Positions 21,067-33,117 of a stretch of DNA of 64,000 bases are shown one piece after another. The DNA comes from Sinotaia quadrata. Lineage: Eukaryota; Mollusca; Gastropoda; Architaenioglossa; Viviparidae. The notes under the pieces were generated by a model. The model had not been told where the DNA came from. It ran no database searches and saw only the letters and a list, made by a program, of their open reading frames with translations. The stretch is from contig CM054179.1 in NCBI GenBank assembly GCA_028829895.1, forward strand, positions 112,308,221-112,372,220. Direction: 5' to 3'. Position 1 is the stretch's first letter, and each line of letters begins with the position of its first letter. A program made the position numbers and the translations under genes.

Positions 21067-21511
21067 CTGAAATCAAAATGAAAGTCGAATGTAAAGAAAT
21101 ATCAACAAAAAATTTATCAACATCGATGATTATCTGAATACATCAACTTGAGCGCCGCGACGCAAAACTTACGAAAGCACGAAAGAAGAAAATTGAGTTT
21201 TTGTGTATGAAGGAAATATGTAAATACAAGTAAGATAGTTACCAAAATCACGACCAAGATGACTGATGGTACAATCACTGCGGCCTTGTAACGTTGTATC
21301 AAGTCTAAAATGCGATCGAAGCAGCCCTGAAATAATCATGAGCAACAACGAACAGTCTAGTCAAATTGTTCAGATCAATCAAAGACAGCTAACTGAATTT
21401 ACGATGACAGTCAAATTATCTTTGTGTGTCAATGATGAGCTTTTTGTTCTGTCTGTACTATCTGTGTCTCTGACTACCTATCTAAATGTAACATTTCCTC
21501 ACTCTCTCTTT

Positions 21512-21598
<87 letters not shown>

Positions 21599-22059
21599 TA
21601 CATACATACATACATACATACAGCAACACACCTGAACAGTGTTGGAATGGAACGGCTATATATATATATATATGGGGGGTGGGGGTGGGGGATGTTTTTA
21701 TACTTGTCATTTGAAAGCGCTAGATTTATTTTAACGACTTGATTTAAAGGAAGTATGATTCCTTATGATTTCACCTGTTGGTTCAGGTCTCTTGGATGAG
21801 CCGTTCCATTCCAACACTTTTCAGGTGTGGTGCTGTATGTATCATTAGGCGCGATAAGGAATATGAACTTCTTGCAGCAGGACGCGGCGGGGTGCACTTT
21901 GAAGTCATTTTTACCCCGCGCACCGCAGCATTCCAGCTTAAACGAGTTCATTAAATTATAAGACCACTCAAAATGTATTCACAAATCAATCTAACTACCT
22001 TCATATTTCTTTAACTTTTTCTTATAGTTAGCTAGACAAATTGAATAGAAGAAATGTAC

Positions 22060-22093
<34 letters not shown>

Positions 22094-24662
22094 GGATGGA
22101 TGGATGGATGGATGGATGGATGGATGGATGGATGGATAGGTGGATGGATAGATAGATAGATAGATAAATGATGGATAGATGGATGGATGAATGGATGGAT
22201 GGATAGATGGATGGATTCTGAGTGGGTGGATAGATGGATAGTTAGATAGATAGACAGACAGACAGACAGATAGATAGATAGATAGATAGACAGGCAGAGA
22301 GAGACAGAGACAGAGACAGACAGACAGACAGAGAGATAGGGCAAGGCAATGTATGGTAATGCAAAGCAGTGCAGGACAAGAGAGATAGTAGGAGATAATT
22401 TGGAATTAAATAACTGTAATGCTATGGCTTAGACTTGACCAAAGGAATCCAAGAGACAACCATCGACAATGTAATGACTCACGTAGTAGGATCTTATAAT
22501 GTATTTAGTAACATTTCCCTTTCTATTTTATTTCGTATCTATTACCAATACATTCATGACGTTGATGGTTCTTGAAAAGGTATCAGCTGTGCCATTTTCA
22601 GTTGTGTGCACATAATCGTTTCTAATCTTTTGTCCAAATTCATATTTGATCCCAGTAGCCAGCTGTTAGTAATTGGATAAACAATAAAAAAAAAATGATG
22701 TAAACGAAATATTTAAAGACAAGAATCAAACTCTGCGATTAAAATAATATAGCATACATATAAGAATGATTGCTTATGTTATTGGATACTTTAATTTTTA
22801 TGCCTTTGTGACACTTCAAAGAGGACCTTACCTTTGTGGCCTATTAATTATTATTTTATTAAGGGAAGGCAGTAAGTATTCATGAGTGGAATTTAGATTA
22901 AATTATTGCCCCGGCATGCAAATATCTAGAGTCGTGTGATAGTCAATAGACTTAGACATACGTATACTGTCTATTAATGGTAGAAGAATTATTGCCCTGG
23001 TATGCAAAGGTCTAGAGGCGTGTGACAGATAGTATATTCTGTCGGACGTGACGTTTGCTGTCTAGTAATGGTAGACGAAATATTGCCCCGACATGCAAAG
23101 AACTAGAGGCGTGTGATAGATAGTCTAAACAATTAATGCTCTAACACAAATTAGTTTGGTATATTGATAAGATATTTGATGTTTATTTAATTTAATGGCT
23201 TGAGTGTGTTTATTTTGAAGTAAGTGAATGTAATAAATCTGTTATTACGTATCACAGGTATTTGAATGTAGGAAATTTGTCGCCATGTTTCCCAAAGGAC
23301 AAAGAACTGATCTATGTTTAGGGTAACATGTTATGACACCGAATGATGCACAAACCATGTCAAGTTTTTTGATGGCAAAAGTGCTCTCTGTTTAAAAATA
23401 TGCTAATTATAATAGATTAAAGACGAAACACACGGGATCATTTTTTCAAACGAGTGTTTGTGATGCTCATCACGTGATGTTTGCTGTACGATGAAGTTAA
23501 TATCGAGCGCACTTTAGTGATATGCTCATTACGTGACGATTGCTGCACGGTTAAGTAGATGTCGTGATGTAGATATACATGAACAAATACGTGAATAGTA
23601 GTCACGTGAATTTTAAAATGGAATGGATAATCATTGCAGAATTCCGGTCATAAAAAGTGGCCATTTGTTTAATGGAAACCAGCAGCTTTTTTTTTCTAGA
23701 ATCTCTGGAATTTGTAGAATTTCCCAGTATATTGATTTATAAACCTTTACAACATTGGTCTCTACTCCAGTGTGTAAGTGTAATAATGCACTGCACTCTG
23801 TTAATGTACGACGGCAAGCTACGCTAAACTGACCCGCACCATTTTGGTATAAGGGAGTTACTGGAAATTGCAACATTGTTGTTCTGCTTGAAGGGAATTA
23901 ATATAGCAATGGAGTGCCCTGAACGTTCTACAGCATGTTGGAGAAAAAGTGAAGAATTGACAATTGTCTTGTGAACAAGAAACTCGTGACATTGTTACGA
24001 AAGTGTCAAACGACTACTGCGGCATCGCCATTGACACGTTTATGAACAAAGTTCTATTGCTAATCTCTCTATAACTCTATTTGACACGTTTATGAACAAA
24101 GTTCTATTGCTAATCTCTCTATAACTCTATTTGACACGTTTATGAACAAAGTTCTATTGCTAATCTCTCTATAACTCTATTTGACACGTTTATGAACAAA
24201 GTTCTATTGCTAATCTCTCTATAACTCTATTTGACACGTTTATGAACAAAGTTCTATTGCTAATCTCTCTATAACTCTATTTGACACGTTTATGAACAAA
24301 GTTCTATTGCTAATCTCTCTATAACTCTATTTGACACGTTTATGAACAAAGTTCTATTGCTAATCTCTCTATAACTCTATTTGACACGTTTATGAACAAA
24401 GTTCTATTGCTAATCTCTCTATAACTCTATTTGACACGTTTATGAACAAAGTTCTATTGCTAATCTCTCTATAACTCTATTTGACACGTTTATGAACAAA
24501 GTTCTATTGCTAATCTCTCTATAACTCTATTTATGTTATAGCATAAGAATGACTATGTAGATAGACAGAGAAAGATAGGAGAGGGAGAAGGAGAGAGAGA
24601 TAAAGATGGTTAGATGGTGTAAATTAATGAAAAATAATATTCAGAATAAAAAAGTGACATAA

Positions 24663-24755
<93 letters not shown>

Positions 24756-26390
24756 GTTTTCTAAAAGTACAATATAATGATAACATTGGACTCACGGAAG
24801 AATCCTTATGCAGAAACGTTCCGCTTAAAATTATTCCGGCGACAATTAAGACTGCAAGAAAGACGATAAACTGGAGAGAGAAAATAAACATGATAATTAA
24901 ATAATTTAGATACATTTTTGTAATTTGAAACACTAATTTCTTTCGCACGGAAATTATTGGTAATTTTAGAATTATTACCATGATTTGTTAAATGTAAATT
25001 AAAACTTTAGAAATTTTTGATGATGATGATAAAGGTTGATAGTGGTAGTGGTGATGGTTTCTATGACGACAGAAATTATAAGTTTGAAGATATTGAAGAA
25101 AGCGACGATTACATTTCGTCACAAAAAAATTGTTGTAATTTGTCTAAGATTGTTCAACTGACTTAGAACAATTTTGCACTGTTAATTTGAAAATGACATC
25201 CGTTTTTCTTAATCAGGTCAGTGTTTTGATCTAATTCGATTTAAAAAAATTGAATCTTATAGCTAAATAGATTTCATTTTTGTAACATTATTAGACAAGT
25301 TTTTTTAATATTTCTCTTCCAAAATAGTTTTTTTAGTTTAAAAAAAATAGTAAATTTTAAAAAATAGTTGTTGTTTTTTTAAACACAATTCATTTATTAA
25401 ATGTTACAAACGTTGATTAGTGTACATTGAATAGCAGACACTGATAACGATAAGTACATATAAATTCAATATTAGGTCATCATTGTCCAAAATTTAGGGC
25501 ATGAACTTCCGTCTCTTCGAACTTCTAGAATGCTCAGCAGTAGGAATGTCTCTCTTTAGAGTCCAACAGTAATCATCCACAATAAGTAATGCATTTTAAT
25601 TCTCATGTTGCATCCAAGGTTTCTGAAAGCAGTCATCATATTGGCAACAAGCTCTGATAGTTCCTGGCCTGAACAAAAGCCTTCCACGCTTCCAGTTCCA
25701 CTTCATTCATTGAGTTTTCAAACTCTGGATCTCTGATTAGCTTACGGAGTTGTGGACCATCAAAAATTGCCAGCTTTCAACTTCTCAATGGTCGACCCTG
25801 GAAAAGAATGGCACAAGTAAGCGAAACAGCCACCATCCTTGTCTAGAGCGTTGGTGATCTGTTTGATTAAGCCAAGCTTAATGTGTAGCGGTGGGAAAGT
25901 ATCTTGTCTCTGTCCACCAGAGAGTTGTTTATAAGGTTCTTTGCTTTGCAAGGTACCAATTCCTCGCATACAGGCCATTCTCGCTTTGTGTAATGCTGTG
26001 CTTTAGCCCCTACTATCCCACATGCACAGAAGGCATGGGTACTTGGTGAACCCAGACTGTTATCCAAGCAAAAGGTTTACCATCTTCAGGTCAACACAAA
26101 GTAGCCTTCCATGGTGATCATAACGAATTTGTTCCAGCACGTACTTCACCACTTCATACCTCTCCTTCAGTGTAGTCGAGTGAGCTAGAGGTACAGAGGC
26201 AAACTGGTTACCATTGTGTAAGAGTACACATTTCAGTGATTGCTTGTTGCTGTCAATGAACAAACTCCAATCTTCAGGTTTATACTGTGGCTCTCCAAGC
26301 TTGTGCAGAAGCTGCGCAATATCTGTACAGTACATAGGTCCTTCTCTGTAGAGAAAAACCTGAGATACTCTGGATGTCTGTTGCGCTAGA

Positions 26391-26464
<74 letters not shown>

Positions 26465-29400
26465 TGGAGGGAGGTGAGTTGGATGTGTGTATATGTATGC
26501 GAGAGAATGTGTAACTGAGAGCGCCAATTGTTGTAAGTCTATATGATGGAGAACCAATGTCCCTTGTGTTCTCACCTGGTACAAAGACCTATTTACTGTT
26601 CCATGTGACAACGGCTGAGAAGACATGTCCCATATGAAGATGAAAATCTTCAGACTGAAACACGTCAAGCAGGCATCAGACATTCAATGTGCTTATTTCT
26701 TCCACTCTAGCCTTGATTTGTGTCTGTCATCCGTTAGATCAGTTGCTCTTTACAGCTGAGTCTGATCTTTTGGCAACACTTTTTTCAGACTGTGCTTGAA
26801 AATTGCCCCAATTCTCTAATCCTTGCTTTCTTTGTTACTTTCTTCAAACTCTTTACAGCTTAGCATGGCCTTTACATGGGTCTTAAAACAGTGCTCGAAA
26901 AATGCCAAAACTCTCTAGCTATTTTCTTTTTCTTTTTGCTATTATTGTGCGTAAAGTTTATATATTAGCTCAGCACCTACCCGCTGGATGTTGTCCGCCT
27001 GTTGTGCAGGCTGTTTATTCTTTACACTTGTCACCGCGATTTGCGTTTATATCAACCTTTTGAATTCGTGAATAAACCAAATGTATATTACATACTGTGA
27101 ATACGTTTTAAAAATACAGTTAGGCTATTAGTCCTTTTTGTCCTCAAAATATAAAACCATGTTTTCCCTTCATTACACGATGTTATTTTTGCAAGACTTT
27201 AGTAAATGTTATTATAAAGTCAGTTTACAACAAAAGCCGTCCAGTATTTCTAAAGTATAGATAATTTAAATGTGCACTTTATTTTTTTGTGTGTTGAAGA
27301 ATACGTTGGAATTACTACATTCATGATAGTTTCCGGCGAAAAGTCTATTCTTTAGTAAATTAGTTAATAAATCAGCATATTGTTTTCCTTTTTACATGTG
27401 CATTTTTTTGCTTAGCAATACCTGTTATAGCGTGAACAGCAATGAACATACATGGTTTCTTTTCACATCATAAATATAATGCCATTTTATTTTTTTTTAT
27501 TTTTTGTAAAATCCAATTAAGCCGCTAGTAATTCACGATCACGTTGACCATGAACAATAGGCTTGCTTATTTCATTGTTCACGACGTTGTTGTTAAAAAA
27601 ATATGTTGTCCTTGAAGTCTATTTAGCCAAAACGTCAACACTTGCAATTCATTTTGTATTGCACACCTGTATAACGCTTAGAATGTTCAAGCTGCATTTG
27701 CAGTATGTTGTTATTTTAATAATGTTAATGTAAAATGCATTAGATTACAACGAACATTTAGATAAGCAGCAGAGTTAGAACAGGATAGAGGCTGAAGAAT
27801 TTGATTGAGATAGAGGAGATCTAATACTCCTAGAATTCGTTTATTTTAGTCTTGTATTAGGAATTAGGATCATTGATGATAATTAGTTGAGATATAACAA
27901 TATTATTATTAGTTTATTTTAGTCTTGTATTAGGAATTAGCATCATTGATGATAATTAGTTGAGATATAACAATATTATTATTAGTTTACTGGCGTCAAA
28001 TTTTGTAAAAGATTTAGTGATGAAAAGAACTGACAGTACAAAATAGTGATCAGACGGAAGCACATGCATCAAAATTTGAGGACCTTGTCAGGCATTGTAA
28101 AGTCATCTGTCCATCGCTGTATCGTTCTAAGTGCTTGTGCTATCCATCACAACTTCATTAAACAATATTTATGTGTGATTATTAATTTAAACTTTACCAT
28201 GCTAAGCAGCAGTCGACTCTTGAAGCAGGCACCACTGCAAGCTGTCATGGACACAATGGACAGGCCCAGCCCAAAAATAATGAGTACCAGCGACATTCCA
28301 CCGACGAAAGGCAAAGCGGTCACATCTTTAACTCCTTCAGAGTCGAACTCTTTAATTAGAACTGTATCCAGTTCCATGATGTTAGTTAATATGTTCAGTT
28401 CCAGAATATACTTCCAAGCACATCCCAGACTGAATATAACCAACCCTATGATCTAGATGTGTGATTGAAAATGAAGAAGATTAAATCACATATTGAAATT
28501 TAGTAGTATATTATTTAGTCTTCAAAAAACCAGCATTTAAAATTATATATTGACCTATAAAGTCAGCCAGACTCCTTGGACAAAAAAAAATTTACGATGA
28601 AAATGTCAATGGATTCAGCACGTTTATCACCAACATCATAATATATTCATTTATTGGTCAGCACATCAGAGATCCCTTGGCAAACTGAACATAGAACACC
28701 GCCACCCGAGCACAGATGCAACTTGAAAACACTTTGATTCTACTCGCTCTTTTCGCATCCTACACATTTTGCCTCCACAGCGACGTTTCCTGGGCGCTTG
28801 CGCCGTTCTGCGAAATCACCTGGAGGCGGTCGCCATTGTTATAGTCACTGTTCAAGAGATTACTATTATTACTTATGGTGATGAAGCACCTATGCCTAAA
28901 GGGTAATGCCTAAAGTGAAAATGTCTGCACAAGTCGAGATAGACCACTAAAAGTGAAATAAGAAAAACATATTCGCAAATCCAACCACTTGCAAATAAAT
29001 GCGCTAAAGAAATTAACAGCGACCCTAGAAGTGTTAAGCAGTTTTGCCGAAAGTGATAGGCCTTTATAGACATAATGAAACTATAGTAGTACTTGACAGG
29101 CCTTTATAGACATAATGAAACTATAGTAGTACTTGACAGGCCTTTATAGACATAATGAAACTATAGTAGTACTTGATAGGCCTTTATAGACATAATGAAA
29201 CTATAGTAGTACTTGATAGGCCTTTATAGACATAATGAAACTATAGTAGTACTTGACAGTTGCAATGAATAAAAGAAAAAAGTATGAAAGGCTTCGATTT
29301 ACATTTGAAACTAAATTCATGAAAAGTACACATTTATTGTTCATTAACGATCCGTTTTTAAATACTTTCAGTGAGGTTGGAGGACGTTGAGGACAAAGTA

Positions 29401-30435
29401 CTGCTCTTTCAGACACAAGAGGTCTGAGTTCCAACCTTTGGTAAACGGGAATAGTTTGTGGCATCTTCCTATATCCCCTGCATGGTTCACTTGCAGTTAA
29501 ATGCACATCAGTTTAAGCACCTTCATCTTTTTCAAGAAATAGCAGGAAAACGTATCCATCATATCCATCATTAGTTTTAATGAATTGCTGTAAAAAGCCA
29601 TTATAAAATTAAAAAATTAATCCAGAAAGAAGTGTACAGTAAACAGATTGTGCTAAAGGTTACTTTTCTTTGTGATGATGTACTATAAGGGTGGTAAGAA
29701 TCCTTATTAAATTTACGAAATTTTGCTTCGAAATGCTGATGAATGTAGAAAATTAATTGATTCTCTGTTGCTATTAAAGGTGCAATGTCCACTAACATAG
29801 AACACCTTTTAAAAATGTATTCAAATGAATTATTTGCCATTCAAACTAAATTTAAAAGAACATTAAAAAAAAGAATTGCCAAACAAATGTTAAAATATCA
29901 GCGCAATTAAGAAGGGTGTACGCATCGAACTGGCTGACTTACTGGCCGAAGGTTAAAGGTAATACTTCCCGAAGAACAAAGCAAAGTGAAGCTTGATGGA
30001 AAGGAGAGATGGAAATTATAGAAATATTGAATTTACGAGGGAGAAATCACCATACTTCTACATACGCTGTATCAAGAGATTTTGATGAATTAATTCTTCG
30101 ATGATGAATTGGAAAGCAATTCAACTTCAAATTAAGCAAGATGGAATGACTGAATGATTAAAAATCAGAGAGAAAAGGAGAATACTACAAACACTGTAAA
30201 TATATTAAATCTTTAAATGTTGGAATAACATTGCCATTGTGAATATTATACACTCTGCTTTATAAAAATACTGAATTAATGAAAACACAGAACATTTACC
30301 GTAAGTAACAGCAATACGATTGGTGTGTGAATCTAGAATAGCGATTTGTGCAAAACAAGTACTTACTAAGGCTATTAAATTTATGGAGACTAGGATAGGT
30401 CGTCCATATTCTGCAATGATAGCTCGAAGTCCCAT
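21001..30435 (-). CDS. Tetraspanin gene B, seven coding exons, predicted 275 aa
   Basis: Coding exons in transcript order: 30435-30367, 28452-28198, 24870-24796, 22662-22546, 21936-21775, 21326-21243 and 21066-21001 (with stop). All are phase 0 with GT/AG sites. Domain order is TM1, small loop, TM2 (ending in an [10 protein letters not shown] turn), TM3, large loop about residues 128-232 and TM4. Large-loop cysteines: C175-C176 in CCG, C192-C193 in SCC, C213 and C228. N-glycosylation sites lie near 156, 203 and 215. Internal exon lengths equal those of gene A, so A and B arose by duplication. Loops are much more diverged than the cysteine frame. Function beyond tetraspanin-type membrane organisation cannot be assigned. 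The introns carry the dispersed repeat, a broken transposon-like frame and several satellites. Confidence 0.85.
21243..21326 (-). CDS. Tetraspanin B exon 6 (end of large loop and TM4)
   Basis: An 84-nt phase-0 exon, acceptor TTTCAG and donor GTAACT, encoding [20 protein letters not shown] and SVILVVIL. The same length, frame and opening GCFD occur in A and C. Confidence 0.9.
21516..21622. repeat. (CA)n then (CATA)n microsatellite
   Basis: Lies in intron 5 of gene B and ends exactly at the intronic arm of a 44-bp inverted repeat with exon 5. A short (TA)n follows at 21657-21674. Confidence 0.95.
21775..21936 (-). CDS. Tetraspanin B exon 5 (large loop with CCG)
   Basis: A 162-nt phase-0 exon, acceptor TTTAAG, donor GTGAAA. 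It encodes [30 protein letters not shown] and ends DLNQQ. Cysteine spacing is identical to exon 5 of A and C. Part of this exon (21799-21843) is repeated in inverted orientation in the following intron. Confidence 0.92.
22060..22340. repeat. (TAGA)n/(TGGA)n/(CAGA)n microsatellite
   Basis: Tetranucleotide repeat in intron 4 of gene B, the same intron that carries a (TAGA)n block in gene A. Confidence 0.93.
22546..22662 (-). CDS. Tetraspanin B exon 4 (large loop helix A)
   Basis: A 117-nt phase-0 exon encoding [20 protein letters not shown], an NGT site and [10 protein letters not shown]. Acceptor TAACAG, donor GTAATA. It matches gene A's exon 4 in length, frame and the SRTINV block. Confidence 0.9.
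22900..23130. repeat. Diverged tandem repeat of about 86-91 bp, three copies
   Basis: Copies containing ATTGCCCCGGCATGCAAA and CTAGAGGCGTGTGA start at about 22905, 22991 and 23082, in intron 3 of gene B. Confidence 0.85.
23640..24030 (+). repeat. Unnamed dispersed repeat, copy 2 (partial)
   Basis: Shares blocks with copies 1 and 3: GTGGCCATT.., TGTACGACGGCAAGC (TGTATGGCGGCAAGA in copy 1), GGGAGTTACTGGAAATT and TTCTGCTTGA. It stops where the 50-bp minisatellite begins. A minus frame here (23631-23876) is not a recognisable gene. Confidence 0.7.
24031..24530. repeat. 50-bp minisatellite, ten copies that read identical
   Basis: A unit running TTGACACGTTTATGAACAAA to CTATAACTCTAT starts at 24031 and every 50 bp to 24481. 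I find no differences between copies. Part of the unit resembles the ATCTCTAATAACTCC stretch of the dispersed repeat, so the array probably grew from inside copy 2. Confidence 0.95.
24662..24755. repeat. (CA)n microsatellite
   Basis: A pure dinucleotide run about 40 bp 3' of exon 3 of gene B. Confidence 0.95.
24796..24870 (-). CDS. Tetraspanin B exon 3 (TM3)
   Basis: A 75-nt phase-0 exon, acceptor CTCTCCAG and donor GTGAGT, encoding [20 protein letters not shown] and HKDSS. The GTFLHKDSS end matches GMFLNRESP of gene A. Confidence 0.9.
25494..26390 (-). pseudogene. Broken member of a dispersed, probably transposon-derived protein family
   Basis: Minus-strand pieces read, in order: [37 protein letters not shown], then [44 protein letters not shown] and finally [18 protein letters not shown] with KKRKFMP-like basic residues and a stop. 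From memory, this block order is typical of a large uncharacterised family present in many copies in insects, Hydra and other animals; I infer it is transposon-encoded. The frame is broken near 26060 and 25760. About 40 residues expected between the MHYL and DYCW blocks are missing, and a (GT)n run replaces the upstream part. It sits in intron 2 of gene B, same strand. Confidence 0.6.
26393..26463. repeat. (GT)n microsatellite
   Basis: Pure dinucleotide run that interrupts the N-terminal side of the broken transposon-like frame. Confidence 0.95.
26470..27835. other. Intron 2 of gene B, nothing recognised
   Basis: A+T-rich. A weak repeat of TCTTTACAGC..TTAAAACAGTGC-type sequence spans about 26740-26930. 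It may be flanking sequence of the transposon-like pseudogene; no coding motif was found. Confidence 0.35.
27840..27986. repeat. 73-bp tandem duplication
   Basis: TTTATTTTAGTCTTGTATTA begins at 27840 and 27913; the copies are nearly identical. Confidence 0.93.
28198..28452 (-). CDS. Tetraspanin B exon 2 (TM1 end, small loop, TM2)
   Basis: A 255-nt phase-0 exon, acceptor ACATCTAG and donor GTAAAG. It encodes [13 protein letters not shown], a small loop with no obvious glycosylation site, [20 protein letters not shown], then [18 protein letters not shown] just before TM2 is shared with gene A. Confidence 0.9.
29058..29257. repeat. 40-bp minisatellite, five copies
   Basis: Unit AGGCCTTTATAGACATAATG plus 20 bp, repeated five times with only a C/T change, in intron 1 of gene B. 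Confidence 0.93.
30367..30435 (-). CDS. Tetraspanin B exon 1 (start and TM1)
   Basis: Encodes [20 protein letters not shown] and IAL before donor GTAAGT. ATG is in the context CACTATGG. A TTTTCCAG acceptor-like sequence ends at 30455, so a 19-nt leader could be spliced to an upstream noncoding exon. Joined to exon 2 it gives a continuous hydrophobic TM1. Confidence 0.82.
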
Positions 30436-30530
30436 AGTGCCGTCTTATCAGTACCTGGAAAATTATAATAAACAACAAGGAGCAGATATTCACTAAAAAA
30501 AAATAAAATGAGTGTCACATAAACTCGGAT

Positions 30531-30532
<2 letters not shown>

Positions 30533-30613
<81 letters not shown>

Positions 30614-30774
30614 ACTCACACACACACACATACACACATACACACATACACACACACACTCACACACACACACTCACACACACACACTCACACACACACA
30701 CACTCACACACACTCACACACACTCACACACACACACACTCACACTCACACACACACACGCGCGCGCGCGCGCG
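30533..30774. repeat. (CA)n microsatellite with CACT and CATA variants, ending in (CG)n
   Basis: About 240 bp; the last 15 bp are alternating CG. Open frames on both strands are artefacts. Confidence 0.95.
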
Positions 30775-30866
30775 CAAGCAGGCGGAAGAACGGAAGGATG
30801 GATGGATGGATATATGAATAGATAGATAGAATCTATTGCTTTATGATTAATTATTATTGTGTGTTT

Positions 30867-30875
30867 CTCTATGTT

Positions 30876-30921
<46 letters not shown>
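30867..30921. repeat. (GT)n microsatellite
   Basis: Imperfect GT run upstream of gene B; an (ATG)n run follows at 30978-31001. Confidence 0.9.
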
Positions 30922-30922
<1 letters not shown>

Positions 30923-31554
30923 TTGAGAGACAAATGTTATAAGGAGTAGTGTGGCATGCACCACTTTCTTACTGGTTATGATGATGATGATGATGATGAT
31001 TAATCATCCCTATCTAATTACAAGTGATGGAGAAATCTTAATTAATGTTTATTAATAATTCTCCCAGGCGACACATCTCGTCTCTCACTTGGAGGATTAT
31101 ATGGGTGTAGTAAAAGTCTTCTATCTTATAATTATACGACAGATGTTTTACTTTTCACTTAATATTTTCGTAGGTAAAGACCTCTTGTTAAAGGAGTAAT
31201 AAAAAGCCGTCATTATTTATATTTCCTGAACTACCACCCACTAATACTCCAACATATATTTTAATAATGTGAGCAAGAAGGTTAATAAATTTAACAATCA
31301 GTTTGTTAAATCAACAATCAAATATACATATATACAAATACAAAGAGAATATTATTTGGCATCAATATTCCATGAAATAACGTTCAAGTGATTCCAATTC
31401 TTAATCAGTCTTGTATTCTAACACATAATTCAACAGTCAGATTAGCATCAACATAAATCACAGGACTAATATAGAAAAATAGATAGAAAAATAATAGAAG
31501 AAATGGAGTTATAGAGTGACATGATAATAGTTTGTACATAACCTGTTCAATGAC

Positions 31555-31710
31555 GTAAGAGACAACATTGCTTCTCACACTTTTGTAACAATGTCACAAA
31601 TTTATTCTTCACAATAGAATAGTCAATCATTTACATGCTCTGCTAGGCACATCGTAGAACGTTTCAGCACTGTAGATCACTCAAGACCAATCTAGGCACA
31701 CATTCGCCAT
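31555..31710 (-). repeat. Unnamed dispersed repeat, possible inverted fragment (copy 5)
   Basis: TTTTGTAACAATGTCACAAA and GCACATCGTAGAACGTT are the complement of blocks at about 23930-24005 in copy 2. The similarity is short and read by eye. Around it (30922-32670) nothing else is recognised. Confidence 0.4.
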
Positions 31711-32670
31711 ATTAGTTTCTCGTGGAGGTTTAAACAGTAATGAACTTCTAGCACTCCTTTTGCTAGAAAGTTCCACAGTGGTTTCAGACACACTTGTAGA
31801 TGCACACAAACAGGGTGCAGTGAAACAACACAACTACCACACTGTAAGATGGAAACTTCTCAAATCCACCACAAACATACAAGAGGAAAAGCAGAAAAGA
31901 AAGGCTTGTTCCTTTTTGAAATATCATATCAGAGAGCAATGCTAAGTTCCAAGTTTAATCATCTAAATTCTCCATTCTTTCTTATAATCATTCTCAACTT
32001 AACAATTCCTGCAATAGTATTTATTATCCCAATACATGTGTGCAAAATAATAAATACAAAGAAATCATTCATGAATGTGTTTCTGCTAGAAACAAGGTTA
32101 TATCACATACTAGTATCATAATTCACAACGTTAGAAATAATGTTCCTTTCACATAACACATCTTTACATTAAATTACAGACATCATTTATTAATATCAAA
32201 GTATACAAAATATTTCTATTTTCCATTCTCCTTCAAACGATCTGTTAACTCACCAACAATCGCCTTTCATGACAGGACTTGAGTCACGTCAAAATCAGCG
32301 AGATTAGAATATACAACTTTTATGATAAGCTTCAGTCTGTATCCATTGGCTAGTTCATTACGCGTAAGCCTTAAACTATTGGATAACAAAGAATACTCAT
32401 CCACTCTGGACTGGTTTGGATTACTTCAGTAAGTTCTGGCATATTTCTTACCTGAGTTGCTATTTTAACTCTGTTACTTACAATCTTTTCTTGAGTTACT
32501 ATTTTAACTTTGTTACTTACAGAAATATCATCATGCGGAGTACCTGCAGGTCATGTCACGTTGACATTTAACGAACTATGTAATAATTGATTTTTAAATA
32601 GGAAAAGCAACTTTACTCTGCCACAAGTATTTTTCTCACATAATTGATAAGTAGAATCATTTACACTCAC

Positions 32671-32745
32671 CTAAAAGTTCCTCTCAGCATACATTGCACT
32701 TAACTTGATCCAGGTTAGAAAGCAAACTGAAAGAAAGTCGATAAC
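32671..32745 (-). pseudogene. Relic tetraspanin TM3 exon (set D) ending in a stop
   Basis: A 75-nt segment with acceptor CTTCAG and donor GTGAGT, the same size and frame as exon 3 of genes A, B and C. It encodes VIDFLSVCFLTWIKLSAMYA, ERNF and TAG. The stop is the last codon before the donor, and K and W sit in the membrane segment, so normal splicing would truncate the protein after TM3. Flanking sequence (CATTCAAATTG.. upstream, GTAGAAT.ATTTACACT downstream) resembles that around gene C's exon 3. No matching exons 2 or 4-7 were found. Confidence 0.65.
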
Positions 32746-32928
32746 CTGAAGAAAAACAACAATATAAGCATGGAAAAAACATTCAAATTGTTAACTGCTA
32801 AGATTAAAACATAACCTAATTAATTGTATTTAGTAATACAGTTCTGACATGGTTTTGGTTAATATTTAAGCAGGGATATTGTTAATTACAAATATTTATT
32901 TAAGTTTAAAGAAATGAATATAGTGAAA

Positions 32929-32932
<4 letters not shown>

Positions 32933-33021
<89 letters not shown>

Positions 33022-33032
33022 CAGATAGACAG
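32933..33032. repeat. (TAGA)n microsatellite
   Basis: Pure tetranucleotide run shortly before dispersed-repeat copy 3; copy 4 also follows a (TAGA)n run. Confidence 0.95.
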
Positions 33033-33117
33033 ATATATATGGACAATATATTCGTGGATATTGAAAAGAAAAAGAATAAAATAATGTGATGTAAAAGTGG
33101 TTAAACAGACGATTGTT

